Positions 23,303 to 34,648 of a stretch of DNA of 64,000 nt are shown piece by piece. The stretch's first letter is position 1; each line of letters starts with the position of its first letter. The stretch is from Paramecium pentaurelia (taxonomy: Eukaryota > Ciliophora > Oligohymenophorea > Peniculida > Parameciidae), in the NCBI GenBank assembly GCA_905183005.1, contig CAJJDO010000064.1, positions 250,695-314,694 of the forward strand, written 5' to 3'. The notes beneath the pieces are model-generated. The model saw only the letters and a program-made list of their open reading frames with translations, searched no databases and was not told the DNA's origin. A program made the position numbers and the translations under genes.

Positions 23303-24355
23303 ACTAAAACTTTTATATTTTCGAAAATAATAATATAAATGAATTAAAATTAATAAGATAATTCTAGTGATGATGTCATATAATTTGAAGATGATGAAAT
23401 AATTGATTTTATTAATATTGAATCAAATACTCCTAAAATTTGTTAACTTTAAAAGCAAGAACTCAAAGTTTCAAATGAATCAAAAATTAGTTCTTAATTG
23501 ATTGTAATTTAAGTATTATTTAATTAATATTTTTAAAGTAATAAACTAATCCAAAATAAAAGCAAACAAAATCTAGTTAAAATACTCTATAAGTAAAAAT
23601 AGAAGATTAAAAGAATAATAATACTTCTGAACTATAAAAATTTAAGGACAATAATTATACTGTTTTATTAGATTTATAAGTTGAATTTGATGTTGAATAA
23701 TTCTTAAGGCATCCTGTTCCTAAAGGAGGAATGATATAATGTAGATTGTATAGGGCTTCTCCTAAATTTACATTATTTTTAGAATAATAAAATAAAATCA
23801 TTTTAAATGCTGAAAAGAAGTCTTTTTCAATTAAGGGTAGCTATAAAATATTTGCCAAAGGAAAAAAAGAATAATTTTTAGGTAAAATTAAAGGAGATTT
23901 TATGGGTTAAAAATATATCATATATGACAATGGAAAAACATCAAAAAAATCAAAAGACATAAACTAATTAAGAAAATAGTTAGGAGTTATCTATTACTAG
24001 CCTTATGAAAAGAAATTACGTTCAATTTAGGTATTGAAATTCAACAAATTAGGCATTTATTCCTTCAATAACTTCTACTGGATAATTATATGAATTTAAG
24101 AATCATTCATCTTATAACTCTATTATCAATAATTTTGATAATGTAATTGAACTAGTAAATAGAAAACCTTAATGGATAGCTTCATATAAATCTTATGGTT
24201 TAAATTTTTATGGTAGAATATTTAAAAGTTCAGTTAAGAATTTCATTTTGACATAAAGAGGAAGCGAAATTCCAGTGTTATTATTTGGCAAAAATGATGA
24301 TAGAGAATTTGTACTTGATTTTTCTTATCCGCTAACTCCAGTTTAAGCTTTCTGT
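23303..24355 (+). repeat. First copy of a 1053-bp contig-end overlap
   Basis: Identical by eye to 24357-25409, offset 1054, separated by a single N. This is a scaffolding join of two overlapping contigs and not a tandem duplication. Confidence 0.9.
23339..24355 (+). CDS. Tubby-like protein, copy cut off by assembly gap
   Basis: Same gene as the complete Tubby-like entry at 24393-25451. It starts with the same MNQNQQDNSSDDV and runs through the full first intron and most of the tubby domain, but ends at the N after QAFC, losing the last 14 or so codons. It should not be counted as a separate gene; it is the end of the left contig. Confidence 0.85.
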
Positions 24356-24356
24356 N
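24356..24356. other. Assembly gap (single N) at contig overlap
   Basis: One undetermined base between two exact 1053-bp copies. The real locus most likely contains one copy only, so the true chromosome is about 1.05 kb shorter here. Confidence 0.9.
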
Positions 24357-25409
24357 ACTAAAACTTTTATATTTTCGAAAATAATAATATAAATGAATTA
24401 AAATTAATAAGATAATTCTAGTGATGATGTCATATAATTTGAAGATGATGAAATAATTGATTTTATTAATATTGAATCAAATACTCCTAAAATTTGTTAA
24501 CTTTAAAAGCAAGAACTCAAAGTTTCAAATGAATCAAAAATTAGTTCTTAATTGATTGTAATTTAAGTATTATTTAATTAATATTTTTAAAGTAATAAAC
24601 TAATCCAAAATAAAAGCAAACAAAATCTAGTTAAAATACTCTATAAGTAAAAATAGAAGATTAAAAGAATAATAATACTTCTGAACTATAAAAATTTAAG
24701 GACAATAATTATACTGTTTTATTAGATTTATAAGTTGAATTTGATGTTGAATAATTCTTAAGGCATCCTGTTCCTAAAGGAGGAATGATATAATGTAGAT
24801 TGTATAGGGCTTCTCCTAAATTTACATTATTTTTAGAATAATAAAATAAAATCATTTTAAATGCTGAAAAGAAGTCTTTTTCAATTAAGGGTAGCTATAA
24901 AATATTTGCCAAAGGAAAAAAAGAATAATTTTTAGGTAAAATTAAAGGAGATTTTATGGGTTAAAAATATATCATATATGACAATGGAAAAACATCAAAA
25001 AAATCAAAAGACATAAACTAATTAAGAAAATAGTTAGGAGTTATCTATTACTAGCCTTATGAAAAGAAATTACGTTCAATTTAGGTATTGAAATTCAACA
25101 AATTAGGCATTTATTCCTTCAATAACTTCTACTGGATAATTATATGAATTTAAGAATCATTCATCTTATAACTCTATTATCAATAATTTTGATAATGTAA
25201 TTGAACTAGTAAATAGAAAACCTTAATGGATAGCTTCATATAAATCTTATGGTTTAAATTTTTATGGTAGAATATTTAAAAGTTCAGTTAAGAATTTCAT
25301 TTTGACATAAAGAGGAAGCGAAATTCCAGTGTTATTATTTGGCAAAAATGATGATAGAGAATTTGTACTTGATTTTTCTTATCCGCTAACTCCAGTTTAA
25401 GCTTTCTGT
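24357..25409 (+). repeat. Second copy of the 1053-bp contig-end overlap
   Basis: Start of the right contig. It repeats 23303-24355 and then continues into the true 3' end of the Tubby-like gene. Confidence 0.9.
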
Positions 25410-25451
25410 ATTGCTCTATCAAGTATGGATCATAAATTTTGGTGTAAATGA
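24393..25451 (+). CDS. Tubby-like protein (TULP), complete copy
   Basis: Phosphoinositide-binding adaptor; TULP3-type proteins bring membrane receptors into cilia with IFT-A. The 336-residue frame-checked model has introns of 26 and 22 nt. An acidic N-terminus (~1-70) precedes a single tubby domain (~95-336): RHPVPKGGMIQCRLYR, LGKIKGDFMGQKYIIYDNG (the PIP2-pocket strand), VKNFILT, and the C-terminal DFSYPLTPVQAFCIALSSM, the most conserved tubby signature, which packs as the central helix. The canonical ending is shortened to DHKFWCK. The IFT-binding segment of TULP3 is not recognisable in the N-terminus. Confidence 0.93.
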
Positions 25452-25625
25452 AAATATCACTTCAGAAATTATTTATTAAATGATTATTATTCTAATATAG
25501 AATTTTATCTTCTACTAACATATATAGATAAGATAGAGTCATAAATATTGTTATAAGGTGACAAGTTTGTACAATTTTAAGGTGAAAAATTTCCATGATG
25601 ATCTAAATATTACTATAGGATAATT

Positions 25626-25942
25626 ATGATAAATTTGAAATTAGATGGCTAAACTAAATAGTAGAGACAATTATGTATAAGATTATTGAATGAATATGAA
25701 TTTTGTATGAAAGAAAAAGGATCTTATAGAGAATTAAAAAATTAAAATTAATTTCTTGTATTTCCCTTTACTTTGATAAGGATTAATCGTTTTTTAAAGT
25801 CCAAAGTGGTAAAAGATGTGGTTTAAGAGATGTTTAACAATATCATAGATATTAGAGAATTTACAAGTAAGTAATAATTGAGATTTTAGTAGTTTAGATA
25901 GAATTGTCGGTTTTTTCATTAATTTTCAATTATTTATATTGA
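25626..25942 (+). CDS. Hypothetical small protein
   Basis: Weak model of 97 residues with one 23-nt intron. The first exon reads MINLKLDGQTKQQRQLCIRL and then EYEFCMKEKGSYRELKNQ, and the second SGKRCGLRDVQQYHRY; three spaced cysteines and high charge look protein-like, whereas the C-terminal stretch is hydrophobic and may be mis-modelled. No family recognised. The surrounding 25452-25999 otherwise holds nothing I can support. Confidence 0.35.
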
Positions 25943-25999
25943 ACAAAAATATGAAAGAGGAATAATAAAATTAAAAAAAACAAAAAGAAATCATTTATT

Positions 26000-26389
26000 A
26001 TGTAAAATAAACCTTGCGATTGGATTTGTGTTGAATGCAGAAACTTGAATTATTCATTTAGAAAGATTTGTAATAGATGTCAGTAGTGCACAAGAGATAC
26101 GCCAGGAACTCGATTTATTCCAAACAAAATTGATTAGGGATTATAAATACTTGAAACTATAAAGCTTTAAGAAATAGATATGGGAGGGAGTAGTCATAGT
26201 TCAACAGATAGTAATGATGATGATGAAGATGGATTATTTTCTCAAGCCTTATTTCTTGAAGATTTATCAAAAAACTCCTCAAGTGTTAAAAAATCATTCT
26301 CTTTCTTGAAAAAATGTTAAGTTTGCTGCAATTAGAATTACTTTTACTAATAAAAATGTAGTCATTGTGGCTATTCTTCATTTATTTGA
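26000..26389 (+). CDS. RanBP2-type zinc finger protein
   Basis: Intronless 129-residue protein. Residues 5-24 form a RanBP2/ZRANB2 finger: DWICVEC, then NLNYSFRKICNRC, matching W-x-C-x2-C-x(n)-N-x6-C-x2-C. Such fingers bind ubiquitin or, when they carry the ZRANB2-style RNKxC arrangement, GGU-containing RNA. A Ser/Asp-rich linker follows, and a second Cys cluster (CQVCCNQNYFYQQKCSHCG) near the C-terminus could form another zinc site of CxxC..CxxC type. No enzymatic domain. The finger is secure; the partner is unknown. Confidence 0.8.
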
Positions 26390-26744
26390 TTCTTTATTTT
26401 AATATTATATTTGAGTCTTATATTTAAAATAATAGTTATAAATTTTGTATAAAAAGATCTAGAACTAAATTTAAATGTTAACTTCAGTTAGAAAAAGGAA
26501 ATGAAAAAATTGAAATTAAATCTCAATAAACTGATATTTATAATTTAATATATTTTTATACTAATACAGATTATAAATATAAAATATTGTGGAGATTCAA
26601 TTTGAAAATATGTTCTAATTAACATCAAATATTTAAATTATTATAATTATATTTAGTATTGTCTTTTTATTGAATCTAATTTTACATTATTTGTAATAAA
26701 AAATAAGTAAATAATAATGACTTAATTATTTTATTCATTTAATT
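26390..26744. other. Intergenic gap between convergent genes
   Basis: 355 bp of AT-rich spacer between the 3' ends of the zinc finger gene and the CCDC17-like gene. Nothing coding is seen; it should hold two polyadenylation regions. Confidence 0.5.
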
Positions 26745-29700
26745 TCAAATTATATTGACTACTATAAAGTAGTTATTTTAGATTTATCAAGTGGAGGTCT
26801 CATAAGTGGTGGTGCAAATAAATATTCAAATTATTACCCTCTAATTACTTTTCCAACAGATGAAACAAGTCTTCTTCCAAACCATGCTATAACAGTTTCA
26901 TTTTCATCTAATACAGATATAAATAAATAACTTTCCATATTCAATATTGTAGTATCTAAAAGAAAAGCAAATTTCATTTTATTAAAGAATGCTACTTTTT
27001 GTACATTATTAACTTTATCAGTTTTAAAAGAACATGTTTAATTATTTTTATCTAAAAGAGGTTTACTATCCATCATTAAAAGACCTTTAATAATCAATAC
27101 TGCTTGATTTAGAAATCCATTAACATTAATAAGCACAATTATTAATTTATCAGTATTTTCTGTAGAATTCATAGTTCTTCTTGATGCTATTTTTGCTACC
27201 TATTCACTAGGAATAGATTATTAAATTTTTGATGTTCCACTTTTATAAATTTATGGACGACTTTCTTAAATTTCATCATCATTATGTTCTTCAATTGGTT
27301 TATAATCAAATCTAACAGAATAAGAAATCTTTGTATTTATTTTTTTAATAGAAGTATAATCAACAGGAGGAGCAGGTACTTCACCTTGATATAATTTACC
27401 AACAAATTCTGAACTATTAAGTTGTCCATTCAAAAATAATTAGAAACTTATCCATCCTAGATCTTGAAATGAAATGAATACATAAAATTTGTCTAATTCT
27501 ACTTTTTTATGTAATAATTAAGTGAGTGGTAATTTAAAATAAGCAAATCCATTTATTGTAACACTTTAATTAGTAGATGGTTAATATTTTTTAGAACTAG
27601 TATAAGCACATATAACTCCATCTTCATCAATTGCTGGTTCATTACCATTATATATTTAAATTGTAAAATCAACTGGTTTTTAATTTACATAATCATTTAA
27701 ATAATCAATTTAAATGACTAATCCTTTATTTTAATCAAATTAAAGATTTTATTATTTATCTTTGATATGTTAAGCATATTTTGGTGTTTCCTCTATATCA
27801 ATTAAATTTAAGTTTTCTTCTTGAATAAAAAAGTACATTTATCTATTTGTTTTTTTACCAATTTTCCCACTTGCATCCAGATCATGAACAAATATACTTT
27901 ATTATCCAATATTTAATGTACCACTACTTGAAAATAAATTCATTTGACAACTACCAATTATTTCATTTTTTTGAATAAAATTAAATAAATAAGCTAATTT
28001 CTTATATGTTTATGTAAATGTATCAATTAAATATCTTGTACCAATACGTAGAATTATAGTATGGTTAACAATCATTTCTCCTTTGCCTTACCCATCAAAT
28101 AATTCAATATTATCATGTCTAATACATTGTCTATCCAAAACATCTATAATAATATTCTCTCCTTCTATAACAAATGTTTTCATAATAAAATCTTCTTTTT
28201 GAGAAAAGTTTTTTAAAAGTGTAATGTCCAATCTAATTTAAGTATTCCATTTAGGATTTGCAACACTATAGAGTTTCTTTTTTTATTCTCTATCTTCTTC
28301 TGTTAATACTAATAATAATTAAATAATAATAACTTACATTTTTAATCAAGTTTATAATTATCATAAGTAGGTAATTAAAGAACTCTATCATCATCTTACA
28401 TAATAATAAAATTGATTTAATTATTAGTTCGTTTAGTTCTATTTAAATTAAAAGGAGGTGCTTAACCTGGAGGTCCATACAGATTTTCAGAATAGATGCC
28501 ACTATTAATTTTATATTGATCATCTGTAAAATCAAATACTTACAAGGCATGCCAACCAAATAAATCTAATTTATCTTTGAATACAGCCATAAATAAATAA
28601 GTATTTAAGATGTCATCTTAATTTTATTCTTGAAAATAGTTTGTTAGATTTAAATCAAAAGTAAATGTTTCAGTATAATTAAAATAATTATCACCTTTTT
28701 CATCAGGTTCTAATTCTTTATTAAATACACACATATTTTTAGAGTCATCTTCAATTAATTTAATATTTTAGAATAGAGCTAATTTCAAATAAAATGATGT
28801 GATAGATCCAGCATGTAATTAAGATAATGATCTTAATTTAAAGATTAATTTCCTTGGTTTAGTAGACATTATAGTGCTTTTTTCTTTCTCTTAAACTCTT
28901 TGAGCACTTCTGCCTTCTGTTATTTTTTATCTTGAAGTATCAGCTTTACTATCAGGTCTTTAAGTAGGTTCTTTGTCTCTTGACTTTGATTTATTTGTAT
29001 TAGGTGTTACTGTTCCTTTCTTTAATGCTAGTCTCTACTTAAATGTAAGTACTGTTCTTTTTTTATCAGGTAATCCTCTTATTGCTGTACCTTATTTTCC
29101 AAAGAGTCTTCTATTTGGTCTATTTAAACGATTTTATTATCTTTCATTATATTCTAATTATTGTTATTTAAGTGCTGCCTATTATTCATTTAAAAAACCA
29201 AAGTCCATTAATTTGTACACATTAGGAGGAAGTTCTGATTTCCATAATGAAGGATTATTGCATTGCATATTTAAGAATTCTTTTGGAATAGGGAATACTC
29301 TATATTCTTTAAATTTAAATTATTTTTCTAGATCAATAACATCCTATTATTTTTAATGTAAAGGCTATAATTTATAATCTACAATATTAATTATTTTAGT
29401 GTCCAAATCTAAAACAGCATCACCAGGCATACTAATTCTAAGACCTAATTTGATTTCTTAAATTTCCACTTATTTATATAAATCATATGTAAATGAAGTA
29501 TTATAAAAAGGTAATAAAAAACATCCTGATATTAAATTCTCTTCATCAAATACTTTATGTAGAGTCCAACCTACTTAGATTGGTACTGCACCATTACCAT
29601 AATCTTAATTATAACACCATAAAATAAGATAAAGATATGTATCCTTATATATTTCATGATTTCTTTCAACAAATCTTTCCTATATTATACATTTCTTTTA

Positions 29701-31436
29701 GAATATATTTTCTTAAGTACATTCATGTTACTAAGTTGTTTTTGTTGTATGAGGATCATCTAAACTAAGTTATTAAATAAACATTACTTTCTAATAAATA
29801 ATCCATAACTAATCTTAACATGTTCATAAATAATAGGTAATTTATTAACAAAATCTAATCTAACAATAAATCCTCCATCAGGATCATAATGTAATGGCAT
29901 TGTACCTATTTAACCTTAAAGATATTATAAATAATTTAATTTATCTTATGGTCTCCCTTTAAAATTTAAAACATCTTCTTCAACTTATTTCAATTCTAAT
30001 TATTCTTATACTTTCTTTTCCAAATATCTTTATTCATATATTTATTTTAATCTTTATATTTCATCATATTTCTTTTTATTTTCTTCAGTCATATTATCTG
30101 TTAATAATATACTAATTTCTTATTATCTTAAATTTTCTAACATCATCTCATCAGCCTTACTAGAATCATCTACATCAATTGATCCTCCTCTCAATAATTC
30201 CTTATTTAAATTTGGATTTCTTCTATCTGCTTCTCTCTAAATCTAAACCTAATTTTCCAACTCTAGAATCTCTTTTTAAAAAGTTTAAGGTAAATATTAA
30301 AATATAGGATTTTATGTAATAGGCCCTCTTTCTTCTAGATTCATAGTCAATTTATCAGGCATTTCTTCTTTTCCAATAGGATGATTCTTTTTGTAATATC
30401 TTTCTAAATTATTAACTGATATCAGAAAATTAGGATCAGTTCCTCCTGATTGAATATAATCATTTCTAATTTTATCAATCTCTGTTAAAGTTTGATTATA
30501 TTCAACCTTATGAGCACTTTCTTATTCTTTAGTCATATTTAATTTAAAAGGCATATCTAAGATAACACCTTAAAGTCCTCTATCTTCAATATATTATTCA
30601 ACTTTATTTCTTAATGTACTTAATGCTGCCAATTTTTATTAGTCATTGCCTTCAAATTTAGTTCCTTAATATAGAAATCTTGCTTATTTCTCAAATGTAT
30701 TTTCAGCCACTTTATTAAAATAGAATTGAATAATTACTTTATTAAAGTTTTTTATCAAATGGAATTATTTAATTAGAAGCTGGATCATTAAATTCAATCT
30801 TCATAGCTTCTACTTTCTTTTCTTATTAATTTATAAAATCCATCATAGATCTGTATTAGGGATTCTCAAGAATTTATTATCCCACATTAGAAAACTTAGA
30901 TCGACTAGTAGTTTATTTTTATTGAATCTATTCAAAATTCTTCAATAATTCTTTCTTCTCTTCTCTTACTGAATTTAGTTTTGTTTGAATTGAATCATAC
31001 TTTTATTTTACTTCTAATTCTAAATTATGATTACGAACTCCATAATGACTAACACTATCTTAAAATCTTTTATTAGTTTTCTTTAAATCATCTATTTATT
31101 AATATAATTATTCTTCTTGTTTCCACAGAAATTTACGCTAAGCCAACACAACATCAAATTGATCAGCTCTTTCTTTCTGAATATTACTTAAATATACACC
31201 TGTTGTCTATCATTATAAATATACAAGTATCATACTATTGAATCTTTTGCTCCTTAAATCATAGATATCTCATTTTTAAAACTTTGATGTTAATCCTTAT
31301 AACTAATTTGAAGCACTTCTCTCATCTAAGAATCATGTTCACTCAAAAGATATGTTTTATTCATAATCTTAGAGATATGACTTTAGGCTATTGATGAATT
31401 CAAAGCAGTGGATTGTTATAAAGTAGATTGGTTCAT
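26745..31436 (-). CDS. Large coiled-coil/C2-like protein resembling CCDC17
   Basis: About 1,500 codons over 4.7 kb with several tiny introns not all placed. Starts MNQSTLQQSTALNSS and has a coiled-coil N-terminal third. A conserved block HYDPDGGFIVRLDFVNKLP is followed by a C2-like beta sandwich with VGWTLHKVFDEENLISG. A Ser/Lys linker (TNKSKSRDKEPTQRPDSK) follows, then another C2-like unit (LTNYFQ..DLFGWHALQVFDFTDDQ, then SGIYSENLYGPPGQAPPFN). The C-terminus ends PPLDKSKITTLQQSIQFEIK. The 'YDPxxGFvvxxDFvxxLP' and 'WT..xxFDxxxxLxSG' blocks recall CCDC17, found in ciliated organisms. Orthology is by eye. No calcium-binding Asp loops are clear. Confidence 0.7.
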
Positions 31437-31466
31437 TCAATTTATAAACAAAAATATAAAAAAAAT

Positions 31467-32340
31467 TCATTTGATACTCTTAATTTGATCTAATATATGT
31501 TATTTATATTATCCCTCCATATCAGCTGCTGCAGGTTCAAGCATTTCTCTTTTTATATATTTTTCTAAACGTTTCATCATCATAGCCTCAAAAGAGAATT
31601 CATCATCTTCTTCTTTAACTTATTTGTTTAACTATTTCACAGATCTTCTCCTAAAACATTCAGGATTACTTTTCACAAGTTTCTAAATTTCTCCTCTATA
31701 TGTATCTATTGTAAGTTCTGTTTTTGGCAAGACATTCTTCCATTTAGGATTGATTTCCCATCTTCCACAATGGATTCTAGGATCAATAATCTAATAGCCA
31801 TTTAAACTATCTATAGCCATTATTGTATTAATTACCAATTGCCTATTATACTACTCTTGCATTAAAACCTTCAAATTCATATTCTTATTCATCTTCTATA
31901 GTTTGAAATTGTAAACGAATTCTATCATATCTCTCTATTTAACTACGAATGAATGGGAAACATATATTAGTTTCCCAATCAATAGAGGTTGTTTCTGAGA
32001 CACTTAAAACCAAAGGATTTACACAAAGTAATTATTCTAAGTTTGTTTCTGATAATAATGACCATTTGAAATTTTATTTTTAAAACATCATACCAAAATA
32101 TCTATCTTCTAATCCTACTTAATTAGCACTTAAATAAGGTATTTCTAAAGTTTGCATAGTAAATAGAAGATTTTTCATGTCTTTCTTTTTTCTTGAAGAC
32201 ATATTCATAACTAAATCAGCTGAATAAAAGAGACAATCATCATTCCCAGTTGCAAATAACAAAGGAGTAAAAACTTATTGACTTTCTTGACGCATTTAGC
32301 TTAGTTTTTTTGCAAGAGAAAACTTTTTTAAATGAGCCAT
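31467..32340 (-). CDS. Peptide deformylase-like protein lacking metal ligands
   Basis: Frame-checked 282-residue protein with one 25-nt intron. The fold order follows peptide deformylase: motif 1 region YLSANQVGLEDRYFG (compare GxGLAAxQVG..R), motif 2 region ETNICFPFIRSQIERYDRI (compare EGCLSxP..v.R), and motif 3 region ARVVQQAIDSLNGYQIID (compare ARxxQHExDHLxG). In motif 3 QHExDH has become QQAIDS, so both His ligands and the catalytic Glu are gone; in motif 2 the EGCLS cysteine context is also altered. This strongly suggests a non-catalytic PDF-fold protein. The ~90-residue C-terminal extension is charged and ends near EMLEPAAADMEG. A mitochondrial structural or binding role is possible but unproven. 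Confidence 0.65.
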
Positions 32341-32588
32341 AAATATTTCTAATAAAATGTTTATAAAATATTTTTGAACTCATATTAATTATTATTCTAA
32401 TGTAATATAAAATTCTATTTCTTCTAATTAAGAATTATTTTATAATTGCAAAAATGTTTATTCAATTTAACTTCTCTTAATCCTTCTATTTTAATTTTAT
32501 ATACATATTATATAGGAATATATTGAAATATTATATGTAATGTCTTTGACAATAATAGATTAATTAATGCGTTATTATAAATTATAAA

Positions 32589-34086
32589 ATGAATTAAGTA
32601 TGCTCATATAAATATTGTACAAGTAAGACAGTTTTAGAATTGGGATACATTTGTTCTGTTTGTTAAATAATGAAATATTGCTCTTAAAAATGCAAGGATA
32701 CTGATTGGTAGATTGTTTATTTTATTAAAGGACATTGTCTCATAAGAACAATTGCAGACCAAGTCAAATAAAATTTAAAACAGAACTCAATGACTCAGCT
32801 TCAACTTTAAAATCAATTAGAAGATAAGCTGAAGATTTTGAAATCATCATTAAAGATAATAAAATGGAATTAGGAAAAGGCAGTTATGGGTGTGTTAAAC
32901 TTGTCAAGGATCGTTAAAATGGATAAATGTATGCAATGAAAGTGGTATTAATGTTTATTAATATAAAGATGAATAAAAAGTAAATATTTGAGTATTGCTC
33001 TGTTGAAAATCTTAAAAGAGAGATTAAAATATAAAGAAGACTATAACATCCTCATATAACTAAGTTATTTCATTATTTTGAAGATAAAGAGAATGTATTT
33101 CTTATATTAGAATTAGCAGGTATATTTAATTTGATATATATTAAGAAAATGGCAGTTTATTCAGCTATATAAGAAAAAGAAGAAGACTCCCAGAGAATGA
33201 AGCTTTTGTATATTTCTTTTAGACTTGTTTAGGAATTGATTATTTACATAAGAAGAACATAATTCATAGAGATTTAAAACCAGAAAATTTATTATTAGAT
33301 AAATCAGGCAATATAAAGGTATGTGATTTTGGATGGTCAGCAGAAACAACTTAAAATGGTGTAAGAAGAACATTTTGTGGAACTCTTGATTATATGGCTC
33401 CAGAAATGTTAACCAATTAACCATATAGTTTTAGTTTAGATATTTGGTGTTTAGGAATTTTATTATATGAATTAATACATGGTTATGCACCATTCAAAGG
33501 AAGGACTGAAACTGAGAAATGCAATAATATTGTTAAAATGGTACCTATAGATTATGATCCAACATTATCTATGGAAGCTAAATAATTAATTCAAGGAATT
33601 TTAAAATAAAATCCAGCTGAAAGGCTTTCAATGAATTAAATATTTGATCATCTTTGGATGAAAAAATATTACAAAAGTTATGGAATTGATTTAAGGTCCT
33701 ATATGTATAAAGAGGAAAAATAGAATGATCTATCTAGCAGATCTATTTCACCTTAAAATGATGATATAATGAGTAGATCATTTATTAAAAGTACAAACTA
33801 GAATAGCAATAATGATTTAAAAAATTTATCTAAATCATCCAATTATCCAATACAGTAAAATGTTAATAATAATTGCAAATCTACAGCTTGTTCAAATTAC
33901 AATTAAGATGAAGATTTTAAAACAAGAGTTAGTCGAGTTTCTCAAAGGTAATAAATGGCTTAAGGATTAAGAGAAATATAAGGTCCATAATAAAGATAAG
34001 AGGAAATGGGATTTATGGATAAGGTATTTTCTGCTTTTGGGTGTTTAAGTAGAGATAAACAATAATCATAATCTCATAATTATTGA
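32589..34086 (+). CDS. Aurora-like protein kinase with N-terminal MYND zinc finger
   Basis: Frame-checked 474-residue model with introns of 23, 24 and 26 nt. Residues ~5-50 form a MYND finger: CSYKYC, then CSVCQIMKYCSQKC, then DWTLSHKNNC, the last three Cys/His spaced as in MYND (YCSxxC-x7-H-x3-C). The kinase domain (~80-345) has GKGSYGCVKL, YAMKV, HRDLKPENLLL, DFGWSA in place of DFG-L/S, and RRTFCGTLDYMAPEM, an activation loop diagnostic of Aurora kinases. A Ser/Asn/Gln-rich tail follows. Aurora kinases run mitosis and cilium disassembly. The fusion crosses one 23-nt intron; if that splice is wrong the MYND exon could be a separate gene, but the frame and the completed zinc pattern both support it. 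Confidence 0.85.
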
Positions 34087-34172
34087 ATTTTATGTAAAGT
34101 TATTTTATTTAACTATCATAAAAGTGTTCTTGTGTTATATATCTTTTGATTATATTGAATATTTAACATTTA

Positions 34173-34648
34173 TCAATTATTTTTTTTCCAATAACTTGCT
34201 AATTCTTTATCTAAGTTATTTTCTTTTGTATTTGATCCTTTTCTAGAAAAATATGCATCTAATGCATTGTCTAATTTAGAAGATGCTATTAAATAAATCA
34301 AAATTTATACCACTATTTCCTACAACTTATTATCCACTCTTATATTATTCTAATTATTTATCCAATTTATTTTCTAAATTTTCACCTTTATTTTCAGACA
34401 ACTTTCTAAATCTTCTTTTTCCAGTCCTGAATGCATCAAATTTACCAGACTTTTTGAATCTAAAACTTCTTTTGAATGGTCTCCTATCGGCTATTAAATG
34501 GATAGTCTATAATAAGCCATTTACATTAATTATTGTTTTTGTGATCATTATCATCTTTACTGAATTTTCTTTTGAAATTAGATCGAGGTCCTCTATTATT
34601 TCTAAAAGGTCTGTTTGTTTGATTAAAGTTTCGTCTAAAATTTTTCAT
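34173..34648 (-). CDS. Small RNA-export factor-like protein with FoP duplication motif
   Basis: 137-residue frame-checked model (introns 34 and 28 nt). The N-terminal half is rich in Arg, Asn and Phe (FRRNFNQTNRPFRNNRGPR..RRPFKRSFRFKK) like the RGG/R-rich regions of ALYREF, UIF and CHTOP, which bind RNA and NXF1. The C-terminal SSKLDNALDAYFSRKG followed by LDKELASYW resembles the 'LDxxLDxY' element of the FoP-duplication domain. No RRM is present, so it is closer to CHTOP/UIF than to ALYREF. The start ATG overlaps the stop of the next gene upstream (ATGA). Confidence 0.55.

Noticed and set aside
23303..25409. Tandem duplication of a Tubby gene as a biological event
   Set aside because: The copies are identical including introns and spacer, meet at a single N, and the first is cut mid-codon, which is the signature of overlapping contigs.
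33161..33424. Minus-strand 87-codon frame opposite the Aurora kinase
   Set aside because: It is the antisense shadow of the catalytic domain; the plus-strand frame carries HRDLKPEN and DFGWSA.
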